Shown piece by piece: positions 18,208 through 28,619 of a stretch of DNA of 64,000 bases; position 1 is the first letter of the stretch; each line of letters starts with the position of its first letter. The notes under the pieces are model-generated. The model did no database searches. It was not told the origin of the DNA and saw only the letters and a list, made by a program, of their open reading frames with translations. This DNA comes from Halalkalibacter alkalisediminis (GTDB taxonomy: Bacteria > Bacillota > Bacilli > Bacillales > Bacillaceae_D). The stretch covers positions 113,938 through 177,937 of the forward strand of contig NZ_JAQQWT010000004.1 of assembly GCF_028610705.1 (NCBI RefSeq). Reading direction: 5' to 3'. The translations under genes were made by a program, and so were the position numbers.

Positions 18208-19734
18208 TCATGTAACTGGAGCAGGATTGAATAAGCTTAGGTCATTACAAATACCCCATTTTTCTGTCCATGTTTGTTTACGGCCACTAGCCACATCTAT
18301 GATGAAATGGAACAATTCCCAACCAACATCTTCAATGGTTGCTTCACCTGTTGCAATGGTACCTGCGTTGACATCAATCAGATCACTCCACTGTTCTAAC
18401 AGCGCCGTTCTTGAGGATACTTTTATAACTGGGGCTGCTGCTAGTGCATATGGTGTTCCACGTCCTGTAGCGAATACTTGCAGATGCATCCCAGCCGCTA
18501 ATTGCAACGTACCACAGACGAAATCACTAGCTGGCGTTGCAGCAAAGAGCAAGCCTTTTTCATTTGCTTTTTCACCTGGTCCGACAACCCCTGTGATTTT
18601 AGTACTCCCAGATTTCACGATAGAACCTAATGATTTTTCAACAATATTTGCTAGACCGCCTTTTTTGTTTCCTGGTGTCGTGTTAGCACTTCGGTCTACT
18701 TCACCTTTTTCTAAATAATCATCATACCATTTCATCTCTTGAATGATCGCACGACCAACTTCTTCGTTCGCGGCACGTGGTGTCAATAAATGAACGCCGT
18801 CACGAACCTCTGTTACTTCTGAGAACATCACCGTTGCTCCGGCACGTACGAGTAGATCTGCAGCATACCCGATTGCCGGATTAGCTGTCACACCTGAGAA
18901 GGCATCGCTTCCCCCGCATTGTAAGCCTATGACTAAGTCCGCAACAGGGCAGGTCACTCTCTGTCTTTGATTTAATTTCTCTAAACGTTCTTCCGCCATT
19001 TCCATGATTATTTTCACCATCGGCATAAAACCGGCTTGATCTTGAAGCGAAACTGTATCTTTTTGAACACCTAATTGTGCAGGTGACAACTTTTCACACC
19101 CTAATCCAACGACCATAGCCTCTCCTCCAAAGTTCGGATGTGTGGCGATATTTTGAATCGTCCGAATCGGAATTTTCGCTTCAGGAGCATTAATCGCTAC
19201 ACCACAGCCATACGTGTGGTTTAGAGCAACGACATCATGAACATTCGGGTATTTCGGTAAGATTTCTTCCTTAATTCGCTTTACCGAATAATCTAGGACC
19301 CCTGTTACACACTGGACACTCGTGGTAATACCAAGAATGTTTTTAATCCCCGCTGTCCCATTCGCATTTCGATAACCTTCGAATGTATATCCCTTTAGAG
19401 GAGTCAATTCTTCTGAACTATGACTAGCAAGTGGTAATTCATCCATCTTTGGTGGAGTTGGCATTCTTACTAACGTTTCTTTAATCCAACTTCCTTTTTT
19501 GATTGGACTTATTGCATACCCAATTACTTCTCCGTATCGGATGATCTCTTGATTCTCTTCAAGGTCCACTAAAGCCACCTTATGTCCTTGTGGTACAAAA
19601 TCCTTGAGTGTTAGACCACAAGCAAACAAGGTTCCTTTCTTTAAACCACCCGAGTTGACAATAATAGCCACGTTGTCTTGCACATTGACTTTAATATACA
19701 AGGGTATTTCATCTACTTTTGTACTTAAAGACAT
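18208..19734 (-). CDS. garD: Galactarate dehydratase (GarD), 508 aa
   Basis: UxaA/GarD family lyase that dehydrates D-galactarate to 5-keto-4-deoxyglucarate, feeding the same pathway as gudD and kdgD upstream. The N-terminal SAF-like domain (about 1-100) is followed by the catalytic part with [41 protein letters not shown] and [10 protein letters not shown], where Cys and His residues bind the metal. The ATG at 19734 follows AAGGAGGGG. The frame is open for 64 codons upstream, but that part lies in a hairpin repeat and is not coding. The repeat element separates it from gudD. Confidence 0.93.
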   Translation of the reverse strand: MSLSTKVDEIPLYIKVNVQDNVAIIVNSGGLKKGTLFACGLTLKDFVPQGHKVALVDLEENQEIIRYGEVIGYAISPIKKGSWIKETLVRMPTPPKMDELPLASHSSEELTPLKGYTFEGYRNANGTAGIKNILGITTSVQCVTGVLDYSVKRIKEEILPKYPNVHDVVALNHTYGCGVAINAPEAKIPIRTIQNIATHPNFGGEAMVVGLGCEKLSPAQLGVQKDTVSLQDQAGFMPMVKIIMEMAEERLEKLNQRQRVTCPVADLVIGLQCGGSDAFSGVTANPAIGYAADLLVRAGATVMFSEVTEVRDGVHLLTPRAANEEVGRAIIQEMKWYDDYLEKGEVDRSANTTPGNKKGGLANIVEKSLGSIVKSGSTKITGVVGPGEKANEKGLLFAATPASDFVCGTLQLAAGMHLQVFATGRGTPYALAAAPVIKVSSRTALLEQWSDLIDVNAGTIATGEATIEDVGWELFHFIIDVASGRKQTWTEKWGICNDLSLFNPAPVT

Positions 19735-19775
19735 GGAAAACCCCTCCTTTTTTATCGTAGAGTGTTTATGGGACG

Positions 19776-19986
19776 AAAGTAGACCGAAATTAGGGAGGGT
19801 GCTGAAAAAGGTACGCTTTTTACCTTTTTCAGCACCCTCTATGCAATGAGTGTTCCGTTGCCTTCTTTTAAGCCTGCGGACCTTAGTGGGTTTCTTAATC
19901 CGCAGGCGCGCAACGTGTGGAGCCATTGCACTTCGCCGAATCTACTAGAAAGAACTTTTTCAGTGTTCTTTAATTCGGTCTACTTT
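19776..19986. repeat. MITE-like hairpin element between gudD and garD
   Basis: About 211 bp bounded by inverted ends, AAAGTAGACCGAAATTA (19776-19792) and TAATTCGGTCTACTTT (19971-19986), differing by one base. Inside are a perfect 19-bp stem (19795-19813 with 19821-19839), a GCCTGCGGA / TCCGCAGGC hairpin carrying the loop motif AGTGGGTTTCT, and outer pairs TGCAATG / CATTGCA and GTTGC / GCAAC. The nesting suggests one long foldback. The loop motif links it to the element at 13006. No transposase is present. Confidence 0.7.
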
Positions 19987-20118
19987 TTTCTAGAAGGAAA
20001 GATAGGAAGATAGCTTCGCTTCAGTTGCATTAGAGATGATTATAAAGAAGCGACCATACAAACTTACCTGACTATGAAAATCATTCCTTTATGCTAACAT
20101 CCCTACGCCAACCATTGA

Positions 20119-21474
20119 TTAATCTCTAACTAGACATGGACGCTTGTTATCAAATTTCCAGCCAGGAATTAAATATTGCATGGCAACAGAGTCGTCACGA
20201 ACGCCTAAGCCTTCTTGAAGATAAAGCTGATGAGCTTTTTCAATTTGCTCCATGTCAATCTCGACACCTAAGCCTGGTTTTTCTGGTACAGCAACCATTC
20301 CATTTTCAATCTTAAATGGATTCTTTGTTAAATACTGACCGTCCTGCCAAATCCAGTGTGTATCAATGGCGGTAATGTCTCCAGGAGCAGCTGCTGCCAC
20401 GTGAGTAAACATGGCAAGTGAGATATCAAAATGATTATTAGAGTGAGATCCCCATGTTAAGCCCCAATCATTACACATCTGCGCAACACGTACAGAGCCT
20501 TGCATCGTCCAAAAATGCGGATCTGCTAATGGGATATCAACGGATTGTAAGGAGATGGAGTGACCCATTTGACGCCAATCGGTTGCAACCATGTTCGTGG
20601 CTGTTTTTAACCCTGTTGCACGGCGGAACTCAGCCATTACCTCACGAGCAGAATAGCCATTCTCAGCTCCACATGGATCTTCCGCATATGCGAGCACATT
20701 ATGTTGATCTTTGCAAAGGCGAATCGCCTCTTCTAGTGACCACGCACCATTTGGATCAAGGGTAATTCTAGCATTTGGGAAACGTTTTGCTAGTGCCGTC
20801 ACAGCCTCAATCTCTTCTTCTCCGCGTAACACGCCACCTTTTAGCTTAAAATCGTTAAAGCCATAACGCTCATATGCCGCCTCCGCCAAACGTACAATCG
20901 CCTCAGGCGTCATTGCCTCCTCGTGTCGTAACTGAGACCAAGCATCTTCTCCGTTTGGATCACTTAAGTAGGGTAGATCGGTTTTGTTACGGTCTCCGAT
21001 GTAAAATAAGTATCCTAGCATTTCAACTTTATCTCGCTGTTGTCCTTCGCCAAGTAGCGCTGCAACCGGCACGTTCAGGTGTTTGCCTAGTAGGTCTAGT
21101 AGAGCTGCTTCTAAGGCTGTTACTGCATGGATAGTAATTCGCAAATCGAATGTTTGCAGTCCGCGACCAGCGGCATCACGATCGGCGAATTGCTTTCGAA
21201 CAGAATTTAAAATGTTATTGTATGTTCCAATGGATTGTCCGACCACTAACGAGCTAGCGTCTTCGAGTGTTTTGCGAATCCCTTCGCCACCTGGAACTTC
21301 CCCAACGCCGACATTCCCTGCATTATCTTTTAAAATAACAATATTTCGAGTGAAAAACGGACTATGTGCTCCGCTCAAATTTAGCAACATGCTGTCATGA
21401 CCAGCAACTGGAATCACCTTTAATTCAGTAATAACTGGTGTTGTTGTCTTTTTTTCATTCGTTACAGTTTGCAT
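20119..21474 (-). CDS. gudD: Glucarate dehydratase, 451 aa
   Basis: Enolase-superfamily enzyme that dehydrates D-glucarate (and idarate) to 5-keto-4-deoxyglucarate. Catalytic bases and metal ligands are visible: the KxK motif in FKLKGG, the metal ligand in ITLDPNGAW, the acid in AEDPCG, and the His-Asp base pair region [13 protein letters not shown]. The ATG at 21474 follows GAGGTG; a GTG three codons upstream lies within the ribosome site. The next gene on the strand is garD, with a structured repeat between them. Confidence 0.95.
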   Translation of the reverse strand: MQTVTNEKKTTTPVITELKVIPVAGHDSMLLNLSGAHSPFFTRNIVILKDNAGNVGVGEVPGGEGIRKTLEDASSLVVGQSIGTYNNILNSVRKQFADRDAAGRGLQTFDLRITIHAVTALEAALLDLLGKHLNVPVAALLGEGQQRDKVEMLGYLFYIGDRNKTDLPYLSDPNGEDAWSQLRHEEAMTPEAIVRLAEAAYERYGFNDFKLKGGVLRGEEEIEAVTALAKRFPNARITLDPNGAWSLEEAIRLCKDQHNVLAYAEDPCGAENGYSAREVMAEFRRATGLKTATNMVATDWRQMGHSISLQSVDIPLADPHFWTMQGSVRVAQMCNDWGLTWGSHSNNHFDISLAMFTHVAAAAPGDITAIDTHWIWQDGQYLTKNPFKIENGMVAVPEKPGLGVEIDMEQIEKAHQLYLQEGLGVRDDSVAMQYLIPGWKFDNKRPCLVRD

Positions 21475-21573
21475 ACAAGTCACCTCTATTGTTTTAATGT
21501 AAACCTATCATGTTCATTGCTTAAAGGTTGTTCAATAGGTAGATGATCCCATTTGAACAACCTTTTAAGCTAC

Positions 21574-23037
21574 TTATTTTACAAAAACGGTCTTAATAGA
21601 TGTAAAGAATTCCTTTGCTGCTTCACCTTGTTCACGAGAATGCGAACTAGATTGCTTCATTCCACCGAACGGAGCTTGAAGTTCAACTCCAGCACTTTCA
21701 GAGTTAATACGAATAAGGCCAGCTTCCATGTCTTCTACAAATGAAAGCATGCTTTGAATATTGCTCGTGAAGATAGAAGCACTTAACCCAAATTCAACAT
21801 CATTTGCAATCGTTAGGGCGTCTTCCAAATTATTTACTTGAATAAGGGCGATAACAGGTCCAAAGATTTCTTCTTGAGCAATCGTCATATCTGAAGTGAC
21901 ATTATCAAAAATAGTTGGCTCAACGAAGTAACCATCGTCATAGCCTTCACCTGTTACACAGTTTCCTCCAGCTAGTAGAGTTGCCCCTTCTTCTTTTCCT
22001 TTTTCAATATAATGAAGCACGGTATTCAATTGACCTTCACTTGCAGATGGCCCCATCCAAATACCTTCCTCTAAGCCATTCCCAATGGTAATTTCCGCTG
22101 TTTTCGCTAGTAATTTTTCTTTAAACGTTTCATACACAGCAGCTTCAATAATGACACGACTTGTCGCCGTACATTTTTGTCCTGTAGAGCGGAACGCACC
22201 AGCAATCGTTGACTCAACTGCAAGATCAATATCAGCATCAGCTGCCACGATCACAGGGTTTTTCCCACCCATTTCAAGTTGATACTTCGCTCCACGAGCC
22301 AAGCAACCTTGACCAATTCCTTTTCCAACACCGTTCGATCCAGTGAAAGTAATGCCATTCACATCGGGATGATCGGTCAGCGCTTGACCAATTACGGAGC
22401 CAGATCCTGTTACAAGGTTCACGATACCTGGTGGGAAACCAGCTTGCTCAAAGCACTCAATCACTTTCGCTGCTGTTACAGCTGTTTCTTGAGCCGGTTT
22501 TAGCACAATCGCATTTCCATATACTAAGGCAGGAGCCATCTTCCAAATAGGAATCGCTACAGGGAAGTTCCAAGGCGTAATAACGCCAACTACACCTAGT
22601 GGAACGCGGCTAGTAAACATAAGCGCTTTGCTGTCAGTTGATGGGATCACATCGCCTACTTTCCGTAAACCTTCTCCAGCGTAATAACGAAGAATGGCAA
22701 TGCCTCTTGCTGTTTCACCTTTTGCTTCTGGAAACGTCTTACCCATTTCACGAGTCATACACTCCGCAATTTCATCTAGTCTGCTTTCGAGTACGTCAGC
22801 TGCTTTATATAGAAAAGCCCCGCGGTCATTACCTGAAAGTTTTTTCCATGCTTTTTGAGCAATTTTTGCCTGAGTAACAGCTTGATCCACTTCTTCTTTC
22901 GTGGACATCTGTACATAACCAACAACGTCATTTACATTCGCAGGGTTTAAGCTAGGTTTCGTCTCCCCACTTGCAGAGGCAACCCATGCCCCATTCACAT
23001 AATTTAAATACGTTTCCTTCTTTGTTTCAACTGTCAT
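21574..23037 (-). CDS. Aldehyde dehydrogenase, likely 2,5-dioxovalerate dehydrogenase (487 aa)
   Basis: NAD(P)-dependent aldehyde dehydrogenase. The catalytic Cys is in [11 protein letters not shown], the general base Glu in QLEMGGKNP, and the cofactor loop is [12 protein letters not shown]. Located between kdgD and gudD, it should oxidise alpha-ketoglutarate semialdehyde (the KdgD product) to alpha-ketoglutarate, the last step of the pathway, as YcbD/GucD does in B. subtilis. The assignment of substrate is from context. It follows kdgD by 55 bases and precedes gudD by 99. Confidence 0.93.
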   Translation of the reverse strand: MTVETKKETYLNYVNGAWVASASGETKPSLNPANVNDVVGYVQMSTKEEVDQAVTQAKIAQKAWKKLSGNDRGAFLYKAADVLESRLDEIAECMTREMGKTFPEAKGETARGIAILRYYAGEGLRKVGDVIPSTDSKALMFTSRVPLGVVGVITPWNFPVAIPIWKMAPALVYGNAIVLKPAQETAVTAAKVIECFEQAGFPPGIVNLVTGSGSVIGQALTDHPDVNGITFTGSNGVGKGIGQGCLARGAKYQLEMGGKNPVIVAADADIDLAVESTIAGAFRSTGQKCTATSRVIIEAAVYETFKEKLLAKTAEITIGNGLEEGIWMGPSASEGQLNTVLHYIEKGKEEGATLLAGGNCVTGEGYDDGYFVEPTIFDNVTSDMTIAQEEIFGPVIALIQVNNLEDALTIANDVEFGLSASIFTSNIQSMLSFVEDMEAGLIRINSESAGVELQAPFGGMKQSSSHSREQGEAAKEFFTSIKTVFVK

Positions 23038-23092
23038 TTATAACGCCTCCTATCACATTTTTATCCAGGCCATCTCTTTTTAAAATCACTAA

Positions 23093-24037
23093 TTATAGTT
23101 TGCTAGTTTCTTTTTTGGCAACCGGGTACTTAGCTAACGCTGAGCTAATGATGTTCTTTAATTCATCATAGTGACCTTGTTCCACAGGTACACACGGTGG
23201 GCGAACCGTATTTGCTACTGGGAATCCTTGAATTTCCATTCCAGCTTTAATTAATGAAACAGCATATCCCTTTTTCGCTTTACGAATTTGGTTAATTGGA
23301 AGCAAAACATTTACGTAAATTTCTTTTACAAGTTGTTGGTTGCCCTCTACTAATGCATCAAAGTATAGTTTTGAAATGTGAGGCATGTAATTAGACATGG
23401 CCGAAGAATAAGAATTAAAACCGCTAGTATAATAAGCCGGCATTGTAATCTCTGCAAAAGGCATTCCATTCAACCATTCAAGTCTGTCACCAATTGTATT
23501 TACGAGCTGAAGATTCAACTCCATATCCCCATGGCCATCTTTCAACGCAACGATTTGTGGAAACTCATCTACTAGACGTTGAAGTGTATCGAGATTGACA
23601 ATCGCGTTATCACGGTTGTAAAGAATCGCATTCAATTCGCTGCTTTGAACAATTGTTTTATAGTAGTTATAAAGCCCTTCCTGCTCTCCATTAATGAGGT
23701 ATGGAGGAAGAATTAAGTATCCATCTGCACCGAGGTCTTCTGATAATTTTACTAACTCAACTGCATCCGTGATGTTTCCGCCAACCCCTGTGTATACAGG
23801 TACACGACCAGCTGTAGTTTCGATCGCAATTCCTACCATCTTTTGATATTCTGCTCTGCTAATGGCATGAAACTCTCCAGATCCACAAGCGATGAAAATG
23901 GAAGTAAGTCCTTCGTTAATTAAAAAGTCAATATTTACGGCTAGTGCTTTTTCATCAATGTTTCCGTTTTCATTTAGTGGTGCTGTTGGAAACCCTAAAA
24001 TTCCTGTAGGTGCTTTTCTCTCAATTGTCATCTTCAT
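23093..24037 (-). CDS. kdgD: 5-dehydro-4-deoxyglucarate dehydratase (KdgD), 314 aa
   Basis: DapA-family class I lyase that dehydrates and decarboxylates 5-keto-4-deoxyglucarate to 2,5-dioxovalerate. The Schiff-base Lys is in IVALKDGHGD and the conserved Tyr in NAILYNRDNA; the GCGSGEFHAI-like block ACGSGEFHAISRAEY matches the family. First gene of the operon kdgD-aldehyde dehydrogenase-gudD, downstream of a promoter whose -10 is covered by the regulator operator. The start could be either of two ATGs two codons apart; AAGGGA fits both. Confidence 0.94.
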   Translation of the reverse strand: MKMTIERKAPTGILGFPTAPLNENGNIDEKALAVNIDFLINEGLTSIFIACGSGEFHAISRAEYQKMVGIAIETTAGRVPVYTGVGGNITDAVELVKLSEDLGADGYLILPPYLINGEQEGLYNYYKTIVQSSELNAILYNRDNAIVNLDTLQRLVDEFPQIVALKDGHGDMELNLQLVNTIGDRLEWLNGMPFAEITMPAYYTSGFNSYSSAMSNYMPHISKLYFDALVEGNQQLVKEIYVNVLLPINQIRKAKKGYAVSLIKAGMEIQGFPVANTVRPPCVPVEQGHYDELKNIISSALAKYPVAKKETSKL

Positions 24038-24110
24038 CCATTCCCTTCAATTTGGCTAATATACTTTCAAACTTATTGAACCAACCTTGGTCTTTCTTTT
24101 AATTGTTCAT

Positions 24111-24166
24111 TTGTCTTACAATTGATTCGTTTGTTTAATTGTAAGACAAATGAAATTTAGTGTCAA
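24111..24166 (-). promoter_or_regulatory. kdgD operon promoter with two operator sites
   Basis: On the minus strand: -35 TTGACA (24161-24166), a 17-base spacer, -10 TACAAT (24138-24143). The palindromic-type sequence TTGTAAGACAA (24139-24149, read TTGTCTTACAA on the minus strand) covers the -10, and a second copy in opposite orientation lies at 24111-24121, just after the start point. Both fit the TTGTnnnACAA pattern bound by FadR-subfamily GntR proteins. This implies repression by the regulator at 28620, relieved by a glucarate-pathway inducer. Confidence 0.8.
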
Positions 24167-24232
24167 CTTCAAAAATTCAAATTATTTTTGGAGTTGACAT
24201 GTTATACTATTAAAATGAATCGAAAGCTCTAC

Positions 24233-25258
24233 TTACTCGTTTTCATACAATTCCATGTAGTAGGCTTCTGTTTCTTGGATATAGTTGATTGCGTCCTCTT
24301 GGTTCATATATGTCGGAGATACAAGATACTTTTCAGCCTCTGCTCTATATTCATCATTGTTTACAACCGTCTCCATTGCTTTAGAGAATGTTTCAACGAT
24401 ATCATCAGATGTATCTGGCGCGAAACCGAAGAAGAAGAATTTTTCAAAGCTGCTATCTACCCCTTGTTCTTTAAATGTTGGAACACCAGGCATTAAATCA
24501 ACACTGTCTGCAGCCATAATTCCAAGTGTTCTCATGTCACCAGATTCTACATATTCATTCACTAATCCTAAAGAAGTTGGAACGATATCAATGTGTCCGC
24601 CAAGTAATGCTGCGATTTTGTCAGCAGCTCCACCTACATCAACAATGTTCAGTTCAATTCCTTGGTCTTGTTCTAGAGCTAGTAATTGTAAGTGCGTGAA
24701 TCCGCCTACTTCAGTTGCAATTGAAACTTCACCTGGGTTCGCACGAGCGTACTCAACCATGTCTTGTAAATCTTCAAACTGAGAATCAGCACTAACCATA
24801 AATGTATTACCTTGGTCTAAAATAGGAATTCCTGCAAGCTTGAACGTATCGTAACTAAAGTCGACTAAACCTAAAATTTTGTTTAATAATAACGAATTGT
24901 GGAAGAACAGTACGGTGTGTCCATCAGCATCTGCGTCTAATACTTCACGAGCACCAACAGTCCCACCAGCACCTGTTACGTTTGAAATAACTACAGGCTG
25001 ACCTAATTCTTGTTCTAGGTATTTAGCAAATAATCTGGCATTCAAATCCGTGTCTCCACCTGCTCCAGCTGGAACGACAACGGTAATTGGTTGTGTAGGG
25101 TAGTCAACAGCTGTTTCTGCATTTTCTCCAGCTTCTGTACTGTCAGTCGTTTCTTCACTCGAATCACTCGATCCTTCATCACTTGAACACCCAACAGCAA
25201 CTGCTGCTAAGAACATAACAGCCAACATAAACATTAACGGTCTTAAAAACGCTTTCAT
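24233..25258 (-). CDS. tctC: Tripartite tricarboxylate transporter binding lipoprotein (TctC), 341 aa
   Basis: Extracellular substrate-binding protein of a TTT-family carboxylate importer. Lipobox AVGC gives Cys24 as the lipid anchor, followed by an acidic Ser/Glu/Asp linker (about 25-50). The core shows PITVVVPAGAGGDTDLNARLFAKYL, VTGAGGTVGAREV and DADGHTVLFFHNS, typical of the family. It is the last gene of the tct operon and probably binds glucarate or galactarate, given its operator-linked neighbours. Confidence 0.93.
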   Translation of the reverse strand: MKAFLRPLMFMLAVMFLAAVAVGCSSDEGSSDSSEETTDSTEAGENAETAVDYPTQPITVVVPAGAGGDTDLNARLFAKYLEQELGQPVVISNVTGAGGTVGAREVLDADADGHTVLFFHNSLLLNKILGLVDFSYDTFKLAGIPILDQGNTFMVSADSQFEDLQDMVEYARANPGEVSIATEVGGFTHLQLLALEQDQGIELNIVDVGGAADKIAALLGGHIDIVPTSLGLVNEYVESGDMRTLGIMAADSVDLMPGVPTFKEQGVDSSFEKFFFFGFAPDTSDDIVETFSKAMETVVNNDEYRAEAEKYLVSPTYMNQEDAINYIQETEAYYMELYENE

Positions 25259-25330
25259 AATTAACCCTCCCAGAATTTTTTGTTTTTATATATTTAATAG
25301 GGGAGTTAGCCCTATTAAAAATCACTTTTG

Positions 25331-26848
25331 CTATACGCCGGGATTTATTCCACCAGACTCTTCAAGCTTTTTCTGTTTTTTCTTGTAGCTGTCTCTAATC
25401 TTAAAAACAATTGAGATAACAGCTAAACTTAAGAATACAGCGGCAATAGGTTGTGTAATGAAAGGTAAGAAATCACCTTTTGAATACATCAGCCCTCTGC
25501 GCAAATTCGTTTCCACAAGCGGTCCCAAAATAAAGCCTAAAATAACAGGTGCAATTGGAAATTTATACTTTAACATTAAATAACCAAGAACACCGAAGAA
25601 CAAAAGTGCACCTGCATCGAACATACGGTTATTTACTCCAATCGCCCCAACGACGCAAAGCACTAGGATGATGGGCAGCAACATGTACTTAGGTATACTA
25701 AGAATTCTTGTGAAGAATCTCATCCCAAAATAAAGGAAAGCAATCATGGCAATGTTCGCAATAATTAATGCAATAAAAATCCCATAGACGACATCACCAT
25801 TGTTTTGGAACAGCAATGGACCAGGGGTTAACCCATGAATCACTAACCCTCCCAAAAGTAGAGCTGTAACCGTGTCACCCGGAATACCTAAAGAGATCAA
25901 AGGAACAAGCGCTCCCCCTACGGCAGCGTTATTCGCTGACTCAGAAGCAACAACCCCATCTGGAGTGCCTTTCCCAAATTTCTCAGGTGTTTTAGAACGG
26001 TTTTTAGCTGTCACATATGCAATGATATTTGCCGTTCCCCCACCGATACCAGGTAGAATTCCAATTCCTATCCCGATGATGCTTGATCTTAGACCATTCC
26101 AACCTTGTTTGAAAAAATCACGAATGGAAAAGCCAAAACCTTTCATTTTATAGTGAACCGATTTTTCTTTTTTAATTTTTCGTTCAGATGCTTTTATGAT
26201 TTCTGCTACCGCAAATAAACCGATTAATACAGGAAGCAAGTTGAATCCTGCATCAAGTCCGTGATACCCAAATGTAAATCTCGGGAACGCATCAATGGGT
26301 GCTGCACCAACCATCGCCAACCCGATCCCCATCAAACCAGCTAATAAACCTTTTACTAAAGAGCTACCAGCCAAACTTGAGATCATCGTTAAGGCAAATA
26401 CAGTAATGGCAAAGTACTCAAACGGACCAAATTTAAGAGCCATTTTCGCTAATGGAGGCGCCAAAAGCATTAAGATAAAAATACTTAGCAATCCACCGAG
26501 AAACGAGAACAAAATCGCATATCCAAACGCCTTTCCCGCTTCCCCCTTTTTCGCCATTGGATAGCCATCAAAAGTCGTCGCAATCGATGAAGGCGTTCCT
26601 GGTAATTTCAACAAAATCGCCGGGATTAAGCCCCCTGATACACCACCAATGTATAGCCCCATCAAGATCGCCATTCCATCCATTGGACTCATTCCAAACG
26701 TCATCGGTAAGGTGATGGCAATTGCCATGGTCGCTGTTAAACCTGGGATTGAACCAAACACAAGACCCATCGCTGTACCGATCAGGATAAACAAGATGGT
26801 TTTAAATGTCATTACAGCTGTTAGACCTTCTAAAAATAGATCAAACAT
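25331..26848 (-). CDS. tctA: Tripartite tricarboxylate transporter large permease (TctA), 505 aa
   Basis: Large membrane subunit with about twelve membrane segments. The signature blocks are GSIPGLTATMAIAI, LPGTPSSIATTFDGYPMAKKGEAGKA and GIGGGTANIIAYVTAK. Works with TctB and TctC to import a carboxylate using an ion gradient. Follows tctB by 12 bases. In B. subtilis the corresponding locus uses the MFS carrier GudP instead, so the carrier has been exchanged here (comparison from memory). Confidence 0.94.
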   Translation of the reverse strand: MFDLFLEGLTAVMTFKTILFILIGTAMGLVFGSIPGLTATMAIAITLPMTFGMSPMDGMAILMGLYIGGVSGGLIPAILLKLPGTPSSIATTFDGYPMAKKGEAGKAFGYAILFSFLGGLLSIFILMLLAPPLAKMALKFGPFEYFAITVFALTMISSLAGSSLVKGLLAGLMGIGLAMVGAAPIDAFPRFTFGYHGLDAGFNLLPVLIGLFAVAEIIKASERKIKKEKSVHYKMKGFGFSIRDFFKQGWNGLRSSIIGIGIGILPGIGGGTANIIAYVTAKNRSKTPEKFGKGTPDGVVASESANNAAVGGALVPLISLGIPGDTVTALLLGGLVIHGLTPGPLLFQNNGDVVYGIFIALIIANIAMIAFLYFGMRFFTRILSIPKYMLLPIILVLCVVGAIGVNNRMFDAGALLFFGVLGYLMLKYKFPIAPVILGFILGPLVETNLRRGLMYSKGDFLPFITQPIAAVFLSLAVISIVFKIRDSYKKKQKKLEESGGINPGV

Positions 26849-26860
26849 GTGAAAACCTCC

Positions 26861-27367
26861 TTAACCTAAAATCCCCGCTGGCAACCTTAAGTAAAATATA
26901 GATTTGAAACAATAGTAGATAATCCCTGAAGATACAACGGATATGATTAGAAATAACGTAATATTCCGATGAGCTCTTTCAGCTAATAAGTACATCTGTA
27001 AAAACAGATAAATGGCTGTCATTATTAGAAAACCAATAGATGGGATTAGCGCAACATATCCAATTAAAAGCGCTATCGTCCCTACTACGGACAGCTTACT
27101 AATAGACTCTTTTAAATTTTGTTCTTCTTCCTCTTCTTCTTCCTCATCAAGTATGACAGCTGTTTGCGGATTTCTTACTTGTTTAATAGAGTTGGTTAAT
27201 AGAATTAAACTAAGGACGAAAATTCCAACAGCCAGCAACCTTGGTGCGAAATCGGCTCCAATATTGGTTACCGTCATTTTTTGAATACTGTAAGTAGCGA
27301 TAAACATAATAATTGATACAATCAATAAGAAAACGCTCGCATAAATGTCTTTATATTGTTTGAGCAT
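26861..27367 (-). CDS. tctB: Tripartite tricarboxylate transporter small permease (TctB), 168 aa
   Basis: Small membrane subunit with four predicted spans. The second loop contains an unbroken run of eight glutamates after LDE (near residue 90), predicted cytoplasmic. The start at 27367 follows GAGGGAGA at good spacing; the ATG five codons earlier lies in the ribosome site. TctB proteins are poorly conserved, so the name rests partly on its position between the dehydratase gene and tctA. Confidence 0.85.
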   Translation of the reverse strand: MLKQYKDIYASVFLLIVSIIMFIATYSIQKMTVTNIGADFAPRLLAVGIFVLSLILLTNSIKQVRNPQTAVILDEEEEEEEEQNLKESISKLSVVGTIALLIGYVALIPSIGFLIMTAIYLFLQMYLLAERAHRNITLFLIISVVSSGIIYYCFKSIFYLRLPAGILG

Positions 27368-27394
27368 CGTATTCTCCCTCATTTCTTTGGAAAA

Positions 27395-28408
27395 TTACCC
27401 TTCAAATTCAACTAACGCGGCTAACAACGCTTTGATGTATCCTATCGAGTAGGCAAAACCTATACTTCCATAACTCCAGCCAATGTTTGAATTCGCCCAG
27501 TTTTTATCAAGATCAGGGTTGTCTCCTTCCATCATTGGAACATGGTCTGGATTTAAGCAGCCATTGTAACCGACTTTCTTTAGTTCAAGTAAAATTTTAT
27601 ACATATTCATATCGCCATCATCTAGTAACGCTTCTTCAAACGCTCCTGCAGTTGGCAAGGTCCCTCGAACATTACGGAAGTGTACAAGGAAGATACGGTC
27701 TTTTCTGCCATAGTGGTTAATTTCATTTAGTACTAATGGGCTTCCTCCTTCTTCCGCTCTTGTCCCTACGCAATAGATGTACCCAACATTTTTGCTTGGG
27801 AATTCATCCATAATTCTACGGTAACCAAGTCCGCCAAATGGTGTATCGTGATTCGGTGAGTCTGAAGGATGCATGCCGATGTTGACATCATAGTCTTCAC
27901 AAACCGGTACAATTTTTGAGTAAGCATCACGGAAACGTCCCCACCATTGCTCATGCTGCTCGAGAGTAGGAGTTTCATAAGGCTCCTTTTGAAAACCAAG
28001 GCTTTCCCCTCGAGCAATCGCTCCTCCTCTTTGCCTGGCTTCAAAACTTTTCGTCATATAGTTAAACGTATCTCCAGCAAAACGCTGTCTGACGATTTTG
28101 ATTCCAGCTTCCCCGAATACTTTTACGGCATTGACCGAGTTTTCTAATTCTCGTTCGCTACCTTCTTCTTTATTCATAAACTTTTGTGAAAGATCAGGCA
28201 ACGTAACACGATTTACATCTAACCCAAAGGAGCGAACTCGTTTTTTCATTTTTAATACAGCATCTAAATCTGGAAAACCTTGTTCCTTTACTCCCGGGAA
28301 CGAAGAACCTGTGCCAAAGTCAACACAATCTACTCCTAACTGACACATTTGTCTTAAATCGCCATCCGTTAAATCAAACTTTGTTGTTGTAACCGATACT
28401 TTCATCAT
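27395..28408 (-). CDS. UxuA-like sugar-acid dehydratase (TIM barrel), 337 aa
   Basis: Resembles the mannonate dehydratase (UxuA) family: GMHPSDSP near the metal site, FLVHFRNVRGT, and CLNPDHVPMM near the end. It is a divergent member, so mannonate itself is not certain; in this operon it more likely acts on a related hexarate or hexonate. The start at 28408 is one of two adjacent ATGs after GGAGGG. First gene of the operon with tctB, tctA and tctC, and its promoter carries the pathway operator. Confidence 0.8.
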   Translation of the reverse strand: MMKVSVTTTKFDLTDGDLRQMCQLGVDCVDFGTGSSFPGVKEQGFPDLDAVLKMKKRVRSFGLDVNRVTLPDLSQKFMNKEEGSERELENSVNAVKVFGEAGIKIVRQRFAGDTFNYMTKSFEARQRGGAIARGESLGFQKEPYETPTLEQHEQWWGRFRDAYSKIVPVCEDYDVNIGMHPSDSPNHDTPFGGLGYRRIMDEFPSKNVGYIYCVGTRAEEGGSPLVLNEINHYGRKDRIFLVHFRNVRGTLPTAGAFEEALLDDGDMNMYKILLELKKVGYNGCLNPDHVPMMEGDNPDLDKNWANSNIGWSYGSIGFAYSIGYIKALLAALVEFEG

Positions 28409-28526
28409 TTCTTTTCCCTCCATTTGCAACTCAATAAAGTATACGCTTTCATTCATTTATTAAAAAACAAGACCACCTATAGAGGTCACTATTCCCTAAA
28501 CATTTGCCTGTTTATTTGATAGTTTA

Positions 28527-28555
28527 ATTGTAAGACAAATAAATTAATGAGTCAA
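28527..28555 (-). promoter_or_regulatory. Promoter of the UxuA-like/tct operon with operator
   Basis: Minus strand: -35 TTGACT (28550-28555), 17-base spacer, -10 TACAAT (28527-28532). TTGTAAGACAA (28528-28538) overlaps the -10 exactly as in the kdgD promoter. Confidence 0.8.
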
Positions 28556-28619
28556 TACTAAATTTTTAGAATATTGAATGCGCCGAAAAAACACCCCCAG
28601 TAAGCTCTATTTTCGGCTC

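Noticed and set aside
19735-19926. 64-codon N-terminal extension of garD
   Set aside because: Encoded by the hairpin repeat; the internal ATG at 19734 has an ideal ribosome site and fits the family's N-terminus.
24186-24213. Plus-strand TTGACA and TATACT near 24196 as a promoter
   Set aside because: The two boxes are only a few bases apart, not 17, and no plus-strand gene follows.
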